From Eucalyptus grandis (taxonomy: Eukaryota > Streptophyta > Magnoliopsida > Myrtales > Myrtaceae), in NCBI RefSeq assembly GCF_016545825.1, contig NC_052614.1, positions 63,276,528 through 63,340,527 on the forward strand: a stretch of DNA of 64,000 nt, in the 5' to 3' direction. The notes under the pieces were generated by a model. It had not been told where the DNA came from, made no database searches, and saw nothing but the letters and a program-made list of their open reading frames with translations. The number at the start of each line of letters is the position of its first letter. Positions within the stretch are counted from its first letter, which is position 1. Positions 11,113-21,700 of this stretch are shown here, one piece after another. The position numbers and the translations under genes were made by a program.

Positions 11113-11575
11113 GTGTCATCCAGATTTCGTGCTTCGTTTGTCTCTGGTCGAGTTTTTAAGAACTTTGGGGACGATGTGTATTTCAAGTTTTCAGGAGGTT
11201 TTCTTGTAATGTGCCGTGGAGGTTTTAGCTCAGTGAGGTCGACTGGTTAGCTCGTGGGAGACGTCCATGCTCCTGTTTCTTACCTGGGAGACAGCAACTT
11301 CTTTCTAGGCAGTATTTTTCTTTTGCGTTTTTTTTTTTTTCCATTTCTTTGGGCACTACGTGTTGTATCTGCTGCCCATCTCAGACGAGCCGTTCCACTT
11401 TTCTTCGCTATTTTTAATCGCTTCTTGTGGTGTTATTGCTGGCATGCTTTGTCCTAGTTTAGCCATAGAAGTATAGAAGTTTTCTGCTATTTAGTTGGGA
11501 GGAATATCGGGTGTACTTGTCGTCAAGTAACCTGCTGTAAATAAATTGTTAGCCGGTTTCCTAACAGCTTCAGCT

Positions 11576-11760
11576 TTTGGGGAAACAGGGTGTCTGGACA
11601 GAGGTCAGCTTCAAATCCTGGCACCTCCTTCGCATTTTACTGCTCTACCTATAAATCGTGTTGATGTGATTTGGCCACAACTTGTCTCGTGTGTGCAAGG
11701 ACGGGCTTACACATGAGGGGGAGCGTTGAGCTCTCTGCTGTTAATGTAATTCTTAATCCG
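11576..11760 (+). repeat. Possible tRNA-derived SINE fragment
   Basis: AGCTTCAAATCCTGGCACC resembles an RNA polymerase III B box, and ACATGAGGGGGAGCGTTGAG follows downstream. It lies in the probable 5' UTR intron of the ATP synthase g gene. No target duplication was found, so this is tentative. Confidence 0.3.
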
Positions 11761-13397
11761 TTTCCTGACAAAATTCCAAGTAGAGATAAGAAACGATCAC
11801 TGTTTGATCTGAACTGCTGAGGACTGCATTTTTTTTACATCTGGTCATGGCTTTCTTGGAATCTTGCCCAGAATCGCCATCGCTTGTTGTTGTGCAGTTT
11901 ATGTGTCAAAGCAGCGTCTTGAAACAGGACCAGGGTTCCAGCGGACAAACGGCCAGTTTAAGCTCAAGCCGTTTTGCTTAGGTTTAAGTGGCTTGGCGGT
12001 GTGCTTCACGCCATGTCATGCGTCCAGCCTTTAAACTGGCACACGAGTGTTTTGTATTGCATTTTGCCTTGCAATTATTGCTTGTTGATTTAGTGTACAC
12101 CTTCTAGTCGCCCATGGTGCTATTTAACGATCTGGCACCAGGTCACAACACTGCTGCATTTATTTGTCTGTTCCTTCTTTGACAGAATCGGCTTCATATT
12201 TTTCTTGACCTGGTTAAACTGTCCTGTTTGGACCTGATCAATTGGGCCAATGCCAGTTCAATCTGGTCTTTGACCCTACAATCCAGTGATCTAATCGACC
12301 CTAACCTTAGACCATTTCTCCTCCCTGTCAATTGGACCAGTTGGCCAGTCAGATCCAGTTTCCTGAAAATGGATCAGCAGATCTATTTCCAACTAGTAGA
12401 TTATATTCAGTCTTTGCAAAGTTGCTTTTGTGAGGTTGAAAGGCATCAGCAACCGGAAGTCGGAGCTCTATGTTTGGTACATGTGGTGTGATTCTTGTAG
12501 GATGATTGTTCTCATTGTAATCTGGGCAACTGTACATGGTTTCTTTACAATCCTAATATGTAGTGCCAAACATCTAAGGCTGTAAACTGGTGTTTTGTTC
12601 TTATGGGAAAAATTTAATTGCTTACTCTCGCTCTTTGTCATAGTTATTTCTCTGTCCCGCATTCTAGGATTGATGGCATCAAAGCTCCATCAGCTAAAAG
12701 CAAAGGCCAATCAAGTGACGCAGTTTGTTGCCGAGCATGGAACTGCATACTACAAGAAGCTGTTAGAGGAGAACAAGCAATATATACAGGAGCCACCTAC
12801 GGTAGAGAAATGTAATCTATTATCGAAGCAGCTGTTTTATACTCGCCTTGCAAGGTAAACCTTTTGGCAAGTTGGTGTCTTGTATGTGCAGCATACTTTG
12901 TGTCTGTTCTTGCACATCGGTTGACTAATGATTGTTCTATTGGGGTTTTAACTGGCGTTTACCATACCTAGTTGATAATCCTCATCTATAAAACGGAGAA
13001 AAGCATTCTTCCGTGGAAGTTGGGACCATTCTTGTCAATAGTAACTGCACGGAAAGAGAATTGTCGGACTTGTAACGTAGACCGAGGGCACAAGAGTTTT
13101 GGTTCGGCTTTTCCCCCTTAGCACGTTTGTCCTTTGCACCCCCCAAGGCACCAATCACTAATTAGGCAGTTGGAGATATTCATTGGCTAAAACGCTTATC
13201 ATGACATCCGTGTTTATTCAAGTTTCTCTAGTCAAAACTATACTTTTTGGTCTGAACTTAGCGTGAGCATTTCAAATGCATGACTGCTGAGTCTTTTGAT
13301 AATATCTGGGTCTTTTAATAATATCAAATGGCACTTCAGTCTTTGCATAAAATTAGTCTGTATGAAAGCACTAGGGCAATATATGTGACCGCTAGGT

Positions 13398-13416
13398 CTT
13401 TTGATAATATCAAAAG
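13398..13416. repeat. Perfect 9+1+9 palindrome in ATP synthase g intron
   Basis: CTTTTGATA, one A, TATCAAAAG. A diverged copy of the surrounding 40 bp lies about 90 bp upstream, so the intron contains a local duplication. Confidence 0.8.
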
Positions 13417-13792
13417 AAACTTCCGTCTTTGTGTAGAGTCTATATAAAAGTATTAGGGTAATAAAACAAGACAGATGGAGCACTTCTAATTGAGAGCATC
13501 AACTGGCAATGCATTTTTTTAAAGGGGGAACATGAAATTTCATGTGTCATGCGTCCTTTATGACATTCCCAAGGCTGCTTTTCATCCTCGAACAGAACCA
13601 ACTTGTCTTTGTTCTTATAAATTGCAGTTTTCAATGTCTCAGACAGCTTGATTGAAAAGTTATGCTGCTTTGACCGGTCATAACGCTGCTCATTCGCTTC
13701 GCAGTGTTCCCCTTCGTTACGAGGCATTCCGGAAGGAACTCGATAGTGTTAAACATCTGCGGAGGCGTAGAGGGGACTTGAAGGTGGAGGAC

Positions 13793-14588
13793 GTTGGCAT
13801 TGGGCAGCACGGACACGGCGACACGACACGCGACACATTATTTTTCAAAAAGTAGAGAATTTCGACACGTTTCGATACGTTATTTTTCAAAAAGTAAAAA
13901 ATTCGACACGTTATATATTAAATGAATATTTTTATTTTTAATTAATTTAATTCAAATTCAGTATTTTTATTTTTGAAATTATATTTTAATCTCATTTTAT
14001 TTTTCCATTAAAAGAAAAATCTCCACTAAGTTCCACCCCACCCTCTTCTAGTTCTTTCCCTCGTCCATTTATCCCCTCCCCCAAAATTTATTTTTCTTTC
14101 CCGCCCCTTCACTGACAGACAGGCTGTCCCTGTGTCTTCCCCTCCCCCAATACGCAATGGCTCCTCAAAAACCCATCCGTCTCTTCCCCTCCCCCAATAC
14201 GCTTTGCCTATCAAAAACCCTAGCTCTGCACGACCCTTCCTCTTCTGATTCCTCACCGCTCGCCGCTCGCCGCTCGTCGCCTCTCGTCGCTCGCCGCACG
14301 ACCGCCTTCCTCTCCTCTTCCTCTCGCCTTTGGCCCTTTCTCCCTCACAGCTGCAACCTCGACGGATCCGTGGCAATATCACAGTGGCGGCCGTCTCTCA
14401 CCGTCGCGGCCTCGTCTCTACTTCCTCGCCGTCGCTTCCACCCTCCATCATCTTCCGGACACGCGTTGACCGCGTGTCGGATTTCCGACGCGCGTTGACC
14501 GCGTGTCCGACCGTGTCCGAGCATGTCGACACGTGTCGGACACGACACGGAAGCACGGACAACGTGTCCGTGCTACCTAGGTTGGCAT
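13793..14588. repeat. 8-bp target site duplication GTTGGCAT
   Basis: GTTGGCAT is present at 13793-13800 and again at 14581-14588, on either side of the insert. Removing one copy plus the insert restores an uninterrupted subunit g reading frame (VEDVGIAALFG). Confidence 0.95.
13801..14580. mobile_element. Non-autonomous hAT-like DNA transposon, 780 bp
   Basis: The left end is TGGGCAGCACGGACACG and the right end, read on the other strand, is CTAGGTAGCACGGACACG. They share a perfect 12-bp core AGCACGGACACG (13806-13817 and 14563-14574). An 8-bp target duplication is the hallmark of the hAT superfamily. Both subterminal zones are packed with CGACACG/GACACG hexamers, as expected for transposase-binding repeats. 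The centre has no transposase; it holds a CT-rich segment (14035-14330) with CTTCCCCTCCCCCAATACGC twice and a CAAAAACCCTAG telo-box-like motif, possibly a captured promoter or leader. Confidence 0.85.
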
Positions 14589-14679
14589 CGCCGCGTTGTT
14601 TGGTCTGGAATGCTACGGATGGTTCTGCATAGGCGAGATCGTGGGACGGGGATTCACCATCGCCGGCTACCATGTCTGA

Positions 14680-15194
14680 AAACTGACAAGATATCCTCCA
14701 GGAAATCTTGGCCTTCTTTAAGGTTTCGATAGCCTTCTTGTGTTCTCTCAAAAGCAAGCAAGGGCCAGTTTGGTTTCTCTTGGGTCTTTTGGATGGTGTT
14801 GCCTCAGCTTAGTGAGTTCACTTTCTGCCTTCTTGAGGCGCATGTAAATTCTCGATGGGATTGCACTAATCTATAAGCACATGGAAAAACACCAGAGACC
14901 GGAAAAAGAAAAGGGCCCGAGCCAAACATCCTTAAAATGGGACATCGTGATTCAACTGTTCATGCTTTCTATAATGATGGGTCATGGTGTTTTTCCATAA
15001 TTGATCTCCCAAACTTGAAAGATGTGACATTCTGGTGCGCAATTTCGTTCTGGGCATCATCTGAGCATATTCCTCTCTGCTATGATTAATTAAAATAATC
15101 ATCATTCTTGGATTATTACATTTAAATAATCATCTCTCTCTTAAAATAATCATCAAATTGATTTTGGTTTTGTGTTTAATACGAATGGAGCACG
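14680..15194. other. ATP synthase g 3' flank, no gene seen
   Basis: Contains the presumed 3' UTR and AT-rich sequence with AATAATCATC repeated at about 15094-15150. No coding homology recognised. Confidence 0.5.
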
Positions 15195-15935
15195 TGCAAA
15201 TTGATTGGCCAACACAAAATTCCACGATTGCACTGGTTTTTGCCTCACAATATTGTCAATTGGGCAATTTCTATGGTTATTTATTACTAAATTTTAATCT
15301 ATTTTCCTCCTCTTTTCTGTAGCTTTATTAGTCAATGCAAAGTTCCACAATCGCCATGGTTTGTGCTGCACAACATTGTCAATTGGGCAATTTCTGTGGC
15401 TATTTATTACTAATTTTTAATCTGTTATTTTGTCATCTCTTTTCTTTTCTGTAGCTTTATTAGTCAATGCAAAGTTCCACAATCGTCATGGTTTGTGCTG
15501 CACAACATTGTCAATTGGGCAATTTCTATGGCTATTTATTACTAATTTTTAATCTGTTATTTTGTCCTCTCTTTTCTTTTCTGTAGCTTTATTAGTCAAT
15601 GCAAAGTTCCACAATCGCCATGGTTTGTGATGCACAACATTGTCAATTGGGCAATTTATGTGGCTATTTATTACTAATTTGTAATATGTTATTTTGTCCT
15701 CTCTTTTCTTTTCTGTAGCTTTATTAGTCAATGCAAAGTTTCACAATCGCGCATGGTTTCTGCCTCAATACATTGTCAATTGGGCAATTTCCTTGGCTAT
15801 TTATTGCTAATTTTTTAATCTTTTTTTTTTTTGTCCCCCTCTTTTCTGTAACTTTGTTAGTTAATGCAAATGTCCAATATGGTTGGTCATGCGAAGCATG
15901 AATTTCAATTAGAACGTTGTCAATTAATGTGGGAT
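15195..15935. repeat. Tandem array of 132-bp units, about six copies
   Basis: GTAGCTTTATTAG begins units at 15319, 15451, 15583 and 15715, exactly 132 bp apart, and a diverged form is at 15848. Each unit carries TTGTCAATTGGGCAATTT; the first and last units are diverged and the inner ones nearly identical. No open frame is conserved between units. Confidence 0.92.
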
Positions 15936-18731
15936 ATGTATGTTGACTTATCAACCTGATCAAACATTGGAAGAACCTTCGCCTACAAGCGGTCGAATCT
16001 TGAATAGAGAACCGGAGGTGTCACAAAAGTCAGAGGCGTTGGTAATCTTCCAAAAGCGGCTTCATCTGTTCATATCGCCCTTTTCTTTTTCTATTATAGG
16101 TATTGCTATTAGTATTAATTACAAGAAATGTTAATTTTCATAAAAGATACCTCTGAGCGCAAAACTGCGATCTTCTACGTTTATAACATAAGAATCCCAA
16201 CTCATATGGTAGATGGAAATTCCATTTATTTCACAAAAAATGAATAATTAATAAAATATTTCTTAAAAGTGGTTGTTTGTCATAATTACTAAATTGTTGA
16301 TGAAGAACATTTTCTTTAATGACAAGAATGTATGCATAAATATTTTGTTGGATAATAAAAGTATTTTTATCAATCAATTTTTATAAATGATACAAATGAT
16401 CATTTTTAAGAAATATGTTTTTTTAACTTATCTATTTTTATAAAACAGCCCTGTTGCCTTGAAGATAAATTATTTTTTGACTCTAAAGTATTTGAACGAC
16501 GGAACACAAGTTTAAGGATAAAATGACTTCCCCTTTTAATAAGGAAGGAACTATAAACTCTAAAATAAATCAAAATTAATTATTTTCTTTACAAACGATT
16601 TTTTGATTTTAAATATTTTCCTTTATCAAACAATGAATCCACCTGCGCACCGCTCGAAAATTCGAAGATTAGACAATGTGAATGGAATGTTTGGAAATTC
16701 CCAACATATAAACGAAAGAATAAAGATTTCATGGATTGAGCACTGCACATCGCCCCCTTCATGCGGGGCCCACCCCATTTCTTCTAGATGAAACGTGAAT
16801 AACCTTTTCCTTTTCGAACGAGTAAAACCAGCAGGCAGGCAGCAGTCAATCGGGACGCGACACGTGGATCGGCGGTCCAACGTACGACGTGTGGAAGAAG
16901 AAGAAGGGGACATCACCATGGTTGCGCGAGGTCGAGGTAATCCTCTTGGTAGGGGCAACATCAACAGCGATCGCGAAGGAAAGAAGGAAAAAGAAAAAGA
17001 CAACGAAATCAGGGACGTCCGTCTCGCTTTCCATTTGATTGCGACATGGAACGAACCTGGGCCCCCACCGTTTTAACGCAAGTACAGCTAGGCCGGCCCC
17101 ACCACGATCGGTTCCATAACTCAAGAAAACGACGAAACTTGTAAACCAGAAAAGGCTAGTGTCACGAAAATTATCTTATTGATAACATTACAAATTTAGC
17201 CCAAATCAATTTTTGAGTTGCCAAAATTCACAAATTGGCATATGTGTGGAATATTTATAAATTTTTCCGAATCAATTTTTGAGTGGAAAATTTATCCCAT
17301 ACTAGTATTAACACCAAAAGTGATATATCTGTGATAAATTTAGAATATAAAATTTTCACAATTCAATTATTATTATATATCATCTGATTCAGTAATGTTA
17401 TGACAAAATTTTACAAAGTTAATGGAGGATAAATATATTATGAGTGTAAATTTGGGTAATTTATTATAGGTGTATCAATTTGAAATTTTTCGTCGTAATA
17501 ACCAAACTAAAAAAATTGCAAAACATAAACAAAAAATCACAAAAAAACCCCTTAATTATACTCAACGCTAATGCCCCAATTTTTTTTTTCTGTACTATCA
17601 ATTCCTCCAAACTTGTTTCACCGTCACAAAAATACTCTCATTTTTTTTGGGTAAATGGTAAGAATTATATTAACTTAAGCCAAAGAGAAACAAAAAGCCG
17701 TAGAACAAGAACTTGGCACAAAAAACTTACACTCATGAGGACAATAACAAAAATACCCTCATTTACTACTAAAGAAACTAATTTTTGTCAATGCAACTCT
17801 AACATTCAAATGTTTTCATTACTTCGTGTCGCTAGTACCTTGAACTGATTCTTAGTGTGACAAAAATACTACCAGTCTATCGCTGAAAATCCTGAACTTT
17901 GTCTTTTCACGACACTAATGCCCCAACCTTTTCCTTTAAGTCTCTAACACCCCAAGCACGTATCGAATGGACGGTACTTTTGCTAGGATTCATTGGAAAC
18001 CATTTTATAGTCTAGTCCTTGAGGTTCCTTGTGATAGATGTACAGCATTTAAGAGCTTGCGGGTCTGATGATATAAATGAGGGATGGTACTTTCGTTAGA
18101 ATCCATTGGAAATTTCTTGGGATCCAAAGTTTCGCGTCCTTGTGTATGAGTTTGTGGATTTTGATGATATAAAAGAAAAAAATTGGGTATGGATGTCATA
18201 GTAGTTATAATTTTAGGAGTTTTGATATTACAAAAAAAAGTTTGCGATATTAGCAATACAGTAATCATGATCTAAGGCTTTTTGGTGATAAAAACCCATA
18301 ACAACGACCTTTTTTTTTTCCCTCGACATAAAAAAATAGCAAAGCAGCGGGACTCCGTGCGAATAAGGAAATATCACTCCGCGTCGCGATTGAAAATCCC
18401 AAAGTCAAAGTCAACGGAGCGGAAAAGTCCGACCGACGCGGCCCACAGTAACTCCCGTGCACCTTGCCGCACCGACCCCTCCCCCCTTCCGCCTCCCGCG
18501 ATTACTTAACGCTCTCGGAAAAAAGGTAGCTTCCCATGCCCGAATATAATTCGGACTTTCCCCGTACGCTTTCCAATCCCCAAAACCGCGACCCGAACAC
18601 GCCTCCGATGCCCCGTCGTCTTCCTCCTCCTCATCCTCCGCGTGCATCGTCCCCCGCGTGATCGCGATCCCCGCTCGCTCCTCCGATCCGCGATCGCTCC
18701 CGGCTCGTCCTCCGTTCCCGCGCCGACGAAG
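15936..18731. other. Intergenic region upstream of the IST1-like gene
   Basis: AT-rich, no recognised coding sequence. 16855-16910 has ACACGTGG and ACGT motifs. 17520-17700 and 17880-18260 contain phrases such as ACGCTAATGCCCCAATTTTT and TAATGCCCCAACC typical of dispersed plant repeats, but ends could not be defined. The last 300 bp before the gene are GC-rich, as expected for its promoter and leader. Confidence 0.5.
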
Positions 18732-21700
18732 ATGAAGAGTCTTCAAGAGCTTCAAGCCCGCCAAATGGTGAGTCCGTCCCCCCGCCCGATCGGTTGTTGA
18801 CCGGCGGCTTGTGTTGTGCTGTGCTGTGTGTTGATTTTGATTTTTTGATTTTGGTGGCGGCGTTGTTTGTGGTACAGCAAGACGGCGTTGAAGCTCGCGG
18901 CGTCGCGGCTGAAGCTGCTGAGGAACAAGAAGGAGGTCCAGGTGAAGCAGATGAGGCGGGACCTCGCTCAGCTGCTCGAGTCCGGCCAGGACCAGACCGC
19001 TAGGATTCGGGTGAGTCCGTTCGTTCGTTCGTCGCATCGTTGGGAGATTGAGGCGGGCTCGATTTCGGATCGTAATTGTCGAGTTACGGTTTCGGTTAGG
19101 TGGCGGTTCGATGTGAAAATCTGTTGCGCCGTCGTTTTTCTGAAGCCGGTTGAACTGTGCCTTTTCCTTTCTCTCGTTGAATTATGGTTCAATTCGTGAC
19201 TTTTTCCTTCCAAAAGCTTATATCTTTCCTTCCGAATTACGGCTCTTCCCGTGGCAAGTGAATTCCTGCTTAGAATGGAGCTGATTGAATCTCTCTTGCA
19301 CTCGTCCTTGTGTGACTGGAAAAACCTGAATTTTCTAGGTTTTGTATTGTTTTCATGAGATTGTTGTATGTTAACTGGTGATTTCAGAGGAGGCAGCCTG
19401 CTAATGCCGTCCATTCTGGTGTTGTTTCCAGGTTGAACATGTTGTGAGGGAAGAGAAGATGATGGCAGCCTACGAGCTTGTTGAGCTGTTCTGTGAACTT
19501 ATTGCAGCTCGTTTGCCTATAATCGAGTCACAGAAGTATGTGGTGATGATTATTTCCTTTCATTAATCCTGAGTTTTTTTTTTTTATTTTTTTTTTTTTG
19601 TCATTGAGAACAAGAGTACTGGGTGTGAGATTATTGGGTTTTGGATATAGGCGCCGAGATGAGAAGACAGCACATAGCTAGAGCAAGTACCGTCGGTCGT
19701 CAAACAAAATGATGAATTATCTGATATTTCTTCCATGTCTGGCTTAAAGATAGTGTCCATGGTAGAGTTATGTGCCTCGAGGATGTCTTTGAAAGGGCTT
19801 CTCATGCAAACTCTTGTGGCACCTTGCTGCTCCCTGTTATCGATTGATAATAAGCTTTATCTGAGATGTGTAGAATCTCACCTCTTCTTCCTTCATTTAC
19901 TTTTGCACAATGGGCTCTACTTCCTTTGTGTAAAATTCACTATACCGACCCCTCTCCTCTTTCTTGCCAGACCTTGCCCATCCTATTGGCTGGAATTCTA
20001 ACCTTCTCCCTGTAGTCCACAGTTTGGTTCCACTGAGTTAGCACAACAGGGACATAAGTGGGCCCACCACGATGCTTGGGAGTTCCCAAAGAAATGATAG
20101 TCTTGCCTTTTAATTTCTGCATAAAATTTTATGTAATTATTTTCGGTGAGAAATGTGTAATTAATTCTCTGTGTGTTTCCAGAAACTGCCCAATTGACTT
20201 GAAGGAGGCTGTTTCAAGCGTAGTCTTTGCATCTCCGAGATGCTCAGACGTTCCTGAACTTATGGATATCCGCAAGCATTTTACCTCAAAATATGGAAAA
20301 GATTTCATTACTGCAGCTGTTGAGTTGCGTCCTGATTGTGGTGTAAACCGCTCTGTAAGTCCATGATTGTTCAGCTTCCTTTACATTCCTTTATTTTTAT
20401 GAATGAATTGAAATGTCCAAAGTTTCTTGGTTGCACTTCTTTCATTGGGCTTGATGGAATCTTTTCTTGCCCTTTGTTTATCAGTTAGTTGAGAAACTCT
20501 CTGCCAAAGCACCTGATGGTCCAACCAAAGTAAAGATTTTAACCTCAATTGCGGAGGAACACAACATCAAATGGGATCCTAATTCATTTGGGGATAAAGA
20601 TTCGCATAATCATGGAGATTTGTTGGTACTTCTGAATTATGATTGCTTCAGTAGTCTTGCTTCTGAGTTCTGGCTATGGACTAGTAATTTAGCATGTTCT
20701 TCTTCTGTTTGTTGATACAACATTTGTGTATTATTGCTTACCAGAATGGACCGAGTACTTTTGAAAAAGCCAGTAACCTGCAGACACAATTTTCAAACTT
20801 CCAAGTGCCTGATATTGACAGAGAAAGAACCAATGTGCATGTCGCACCTCAAAAAGTAGCAAAGGAGGATGCCTCTGTAAGCTTGCATCAGAACAGTAGC
20901 AGGTCATCATTTGACCACCAAAATATTCCCCCTGGACATGCTAATGTTCCTATCACTTCACATCCGGAGCTGAAAACTCCAGGTATGATGAGTTGTACCA
21001 TTTGACGAAAGGTTTGCTTTTAATCATTTTATTACTTGAGAAACTTGCTTTGATATTCATCCTAATGGAAGTTCCATTTACAGGTTATGCAATGGAAGGA
21101 AATGCTGAAGCTGGACATATGTATCGCAGGGAAGGAAATGTTGATTACATGGACGGGCAAAACTGGAATATGGAATTCAAAGATGCAACCTCTGCTGCTC
21201 AAGCTGCTGCAGAATCTGCTGAACGGGCAAGCATGGCTGCCAGAGCTGCTGCACAACTTTCTAGCCGTGGGAGGATTTCTACGCAATACTCTACAGAGCC
21301 ACAAAGGTCTTCTGCTCACGGTCCTATGGATGAACGGGCTGGAAGATCTGCAGGCTCCAGTTTTCAAGATGAAGCCTATGCTAAAGTTGCAGGTAATAAG
21401 GCTTCTGATGGAAGAAATGCTCAACCTCACACAGCATGTAAGCAGAATTATGCAAAAGAAGAGCACGTTGGAGAAGTAGGTGAGAGGTTCTATAAAGATG
21501 GCCATACGAGCAATGACAGACCTAGCCAGTATGTTTGAAGAAGTCTAATATGGACTCCATGGACAACAACGCATTTGCAGAGTCCTCTAGTTATGGTATA
21601 AACAACATTCAGTTCGAAAGATACGTGAGCTCACAATCAGAGGGTTTATCCTCTGATAGGCTTCCTGTAAATGATACTTTTGAGGCCAGAATTCCAAGCA

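Larger units (their letters stand above)
12673..14679 (+). pseudogene. Mitochondrial ATP synthase subunit g, exon 2 interrupted by a transposon
   Basis: Exon 1 is 12673-12854: ATG just after an acceptor TTCTAG, so a 5' UTR intron probably lies upstream; donor AG|GTAAAC. Exon 2 is 13705-13800 plus 14589-14679 (acceptor CGCAG). Without the insert the coding length is 369 nt, 122 residues and a stop, the usual plant subunit g length. Recognisable segments are MASKLHQLKAKANQ, NKQYIQEPPTVEKCN, SKQLFYTRLAS, LKVEDVGIAALFG and GEIVGRGFTIAGYHV, a C-terminal membrane segment with a GxxxG-like pattern. Subunit g sits in the membrane part of F1Fo ATP synthase and helps enzyme dimerise. The 780-bp insert plus target copy replaces the last 30 residues with about 16 unrelated ones (ending LFFKK), removing the membrane segment. 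Two tryptophans common in homologues are arginine here (FRKEL, HLRRR). Confidence 0.9.

Noticed and set aside
11230..11260. A tRNA gene suggested by TTTTAGCTCAGTGAGGTCGA
   Set aside because: No B box at the right distance and no cloverleaf pairing of the ends.
16603..17124. Frames of 60-125 codons on both strands upstream of the IST1-like gene
   Set aside because: No homology, mutually overlapping, no splice or promoter signals that favour one.
21529..21580. A 52-bp intron to explain the IST1-like frame switch
   Set aside because: Too short for most plant introns, and joining the ends brings in a TAG within four codons.
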